64,000 bases of DNA, taken from contig JAKGHH010000006.1 of assembly GCA_022828595.1 (NCBI GenBank), positions 16,116,499 through 16,180,498 on the forward strand. Reading direction: 5' to 3'. The position numbers and the translations under genes were made by a program. Shown in pieces: positions 61,332 to 64,000 of the stretch (position 1 is the stretch's first letter; each line of letters begins with the position of its first letter). The notes beneath the pieces were generated by a model that was not told the origin of the DNA, did not search any database, and saw only the letters and a list, made by a program, of their open reading frames with translations. This DNA is from Nelumbo lutea. Taxonomy: Eukaryota > Streptophyta > Magnoliopsida > Proteales > Nelumbonaceae.

Positions 61332-63770
61332 ATGTACATGACATATATAAGCAATTTGACTCGTGAAGAAGTCTATTGGGCTAAAAAAGCTAGGATTGAA
61401 TGGATTAATTTAGGAGATAAAGACAATACTTTTTTCCATACCACAACCACTATAAGGAAAAATAAGAGCAAAATAGTCAGGATAAAAAATGAGGAGGGGA
61501 ATTTCTTAAGCAACCAAGAAGAAACAGCTGATTTTTTGAGTAATTCTTTTGAATCCAGATTCGGTTCGGGTGGCATTGATGGCACTGAAGAGTGTATGGC
61601 AAATATTAAACCCTGTATAAATGACTCAAATGGTTTAAATGTTCTTTTCTTTAAAAAATTCTGGCCTATTATTGGGAGGTCTGTTTGTAATACACTTAAA
61701 GCTTTCTTTCACTCAGGAAGAATGAATAGGATCCTTAACAAGACCTTCTTTGCTCTCATTCCCAAAATTTAGAATCCTGAGGTTGCAAATAATTATAGGC
61801 TAATAAGCCTATGTAATGTTATTTATAAGATTATCTAAAAAATCCTAGTAAATAGGATTAAGCCTTTCTTAGATGACATCATTTTTCCATTCCAGAGTGC
61901 TTTTGTTCCAAATAGATAAATCACTGATAATAATATCCTTATAGCTAAAGGTGTCAATTTGATGGATTTGGTCCAACCCGATCCAATCCAATGTGAGTCC
62001 ACTTATAAATGGACTGGACCCAATCCAGTCCAAATCCAATCCAATCCATTAAAATGTAAATGGATTGGTTGGATCCAATACAAACCGAATGAAATGTCAA
62101 AAATTATATAAAAGCACTTTTATAAAAGTACTTTGATAAAAATATTTTCATAAGTGCTTTTACAAAAGCACTTTATTCAAAAATCACTTTTATGAAAGAA
62201 CTTTTACAAAAGCACTTTTCAAAAAGTACTTTCATAGACTTTTATAGAAGTACTTTTGTAGAAGTGCTTTTGTAAAAGTACTTTTATAAAGTACTTCCGT
62301 AAAAGTGCTTTTGTAAAAGTTCTTTTCTAATAGTACTTTCGTAGAAGTATTTTTATAAAAGTGTTTTCATAAAAGTACTTTTGTAAAGTTCTTTCGTAAA
62401 AGTGATTTTCTAAAAGTGCTTCCATAAAAGCACTTTTTCAATAAAGTGCTTCTGTAAAAGTGCTTTCGTAAAAGTATTTCGTGTAAAAGTGCTTTCATAA
62501 AAGTACTTTTGTAAAAATGCTTTCGTAAAAGTACTTTTATAAAAATGCTTTTGTAAAAATACTTTTACAAAAGTGCTTTTACAAAAATGTTTTCAGACAA
62601 GTGCTTTCGTGAAAGTGATTTTATGTTGTTTTCATTTTTGATTGATTTCAAATTGGACAAGGGTTTGGCATCATGATCGGATTATTGGAAATTTTGTTAA
62701 GGTCTAATTCAAACCAATAAGAATATGGACCAATTTATTTTGGATTGGCCCAATCCAATAATTATAATGGACTGTCCAAATTCAATTTGATAAGGTTTGG
62801 ATCCAAACCAAAATCGATTGATTGACACCCTTTTTCCCATGAAATTTGGTTTCACACCATGAAAAGCAAAAAAGTCAAAGAAGGTTTAATGGCTTGCACA
62901 TCAATTCTTGCCTATCTCAAAATTAGGGCTCTTCTAGAAAAGTATGCAGGAGCTTCTAGACAATCTCCAAAATTTTCAAAATCTAATATTTTCTTCTAAA
63001 AAACATCCTTCACAGATTGGAAAATTCTTATCCGATTGCTTCTCATCTTTGCAAAAGCATATGCTAGTATCACAATTAAGGATCTTCTAGAAAAGTTTGC
63101 ACGAGCTTCTGAACAATCTCCAAATTTTTCAAAATCTAATATTTTCTTCTTAAAAAATATCCACCATCATAGATTGAAAAAAGTTTTATCAAGAGTCATC
63201 AAAATTCCGGTAGAGAGGAATATTGTCCTTCACTTAGGAGCTCCATTTTTTTAATAGTAAAATCAATAAAAATACATTTGAATTCATCAAGGAGAAAATT
63301 AGTGGAAAGCTTAAGGGGTGGAAGAAGAACTCTCTCTCCCTGGCTGGAAGAATAACTCCCATAATTCATCAATTAACATGATGCCTTAATTTATAATGAT
63401 GTCATATAAAATTCTTAAGAGTGTGATTGATGACATCAACAAATATCAAAGACAATTCTTATGGGCAAATAATAGTGAGAAACCCCCTCCACTTAGTTAA
63501 TTGGACTCGTGTATGTACCGCCAAAAAATCGGGTGGTTTGGGTCTCCAAAACATTGAATGGGTAAATAATTCTAGTTTAGCTAAGCTTGGCCGGAAAATA
63601 GTCAAGGAAAAGGACAATTTGTGGGTCCAAGTTGTCACAAGCAAGTACCTTAAATAAAGAGAATTTTTGGGAAGTCAAAAAGAGAGGAAAATTATTGGGC
63701 TTGGCAATCCTCTTAGCTAGAAATCGTCTGAGGAAAGGCATTGGATGGTGATGAAGGGTAATTTGATTCT
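61332..63770 (+). pseudogene. Decayed non-LTR retrotransposon (L1-type LINE) ORF2
   Basis: The frame 61332-61772 reads 'VYWAKKARIEWINLGDKDNT' and 'FFHTTTTIRKNKSKIVRI', the endonuclease-to-RT linker of plant LINEs. 'FFKKFWPIIGRSVCNTLKAF', 'NKTFFALIPKI' and 'YRLISLCNVIYKII' (early RT motifs) follow, then 'ILVNRIKPFLDDIIFPFQSA'. A MITE-like element (61947-62837) then interrupts 'NILIA|HEIWFHTMKSKK'. Next come C-terminal parts 'FSKSNIFF' and 'VNWTRVCTAKKSGGLGLQNI'. The segment with the catalytic (F/Y)ADD motif is missing. A repeat of about 150 bp duplicates 'cttctagaaaagt...caaaatctaatattttctt' (62926 and 63079). There are stops throughout. Confidence 0.82.
61947..62837. mobile_element. Foldback element packed with AAAAGTACTTTT-type palindromes
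   Basis: Ends are AAAGGTGTCAAT and, in reverse complement, AAAGGGTGTCAAT. Next to them are 'gatccaatcc' and 'ggattgg' inverted motifs. The centre (about 62100-62630) is some 500 bp of irregular repeats of 'aaaagtacttt' and 'aaaagtgctttt', each nearly self-complementary. It splits the LINE reading frame between GCT (61946) and CAT (62838). No clear target duplication is left. Confidence 0.65.
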
Positions 63771-64000
63771 CCGAGTGGCATTACCACACGTGGTAGAACC
63801 AATAAACAGATCACTTGGGTAAGGTGGCTGGTAGCACCTTGTCTAAGGCCAACCTGAAATACCTTGGCCTAGCCGACCTAAGGGATCTCTGTGTGAGGAG
63901 CAACTTCTTTCAGGGACCGGCCGAGCTAAGTAGGGTACAAGTGGCAACGTATGAGACATGCTTGCCGACCTTTCCTATAGATCCATTATCAAGACCAAGT
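63771..64000. other. End of window, unassigned GC-richer sequence
   Basis: Base composition changes after the LINE remnant. Contains 'ggcctagccgacctaaggga' and 'gaccggccgagctaagtagg', a style similar to LTR retrotransposon DNA. The element would continue past the window edge. No frame recognised. Confidence 0.3.

Overview
This is a plant nuclear window, from an angiosperm and most likely a eudicot. The genes have GT-AG introns, are widely spaced, and sit in AT-rich DNA that is mostly transposable elements. Three host genes look intact. They are a linker histone H1 (2459-3344, minus strand, two exons), a BBR/BPC GAGA-binding transcription factor of the BPC4/BPC6 type (coding exons 23131-24756, plus strand, probably with a very long 5' UTR intron starting near 16.8 kb), and a group I bZIP transcription factor of the bZIP29/bZIP30/VIP1 type (37638-41671, minus strand, four exons). 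No tRNA, rRNA or CRISPR array was seen.

Most of the rest is mobile DNA, much of it nested. From 6970 to 16274 a non-autonomous Mutator-like element (62-bp terminal inverted repeats, 9-bp target duplication matching at 7 of 9) has been split by a Ty3/gypsy retrotransposon of Tat type (7613-15803, 5-bp duplication GATAT). From 45.5 to 60.6 kb there is a deeper nest. A long-armed inverted-repeat element received a Pack-MULE carrying an alpha-COP fragment. A Helitron then landed inside the Pack-MULE's 9-bp target duplication. A second Tat-type retrotransposon (47911-58634, duplication GTACC) and two smaller elements later entered the Helitron. A second Pack-MULE (32242-33803) carries a broken ABCG transporter. 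Five copies of one hAT-type MITE family with 8-bp duplications, other hAT-like foldback elements, a Helitron terminus and a decayed LINE (61.3-63.8 kb) fill much of the remainder.

The most unusual feature is shared by the two Tat-type retrotransposons. Between pol and the 3' LTR, on the strand opposite to gag-pol, each carries a gene-like unit with its own TATA box, a start codon, a Transposase_28-like ('putative gypsy type transposon') domain, two GT-AG introns at equivalent places and an acidic C-terminal end. Both elements also carry an in-frame tandem duplication in a coding region (297 bp in gag of the first, 231 bp in the protease region of the second), and both have Asn in place of the catalytic Asp of the aspartic protease. 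All gag-pol and antisense reading frames are now broken by stops or frameshifts.

Assignments come from reading the sequence and translations by eye. Family names rest on recognised motifs, not on database searches.
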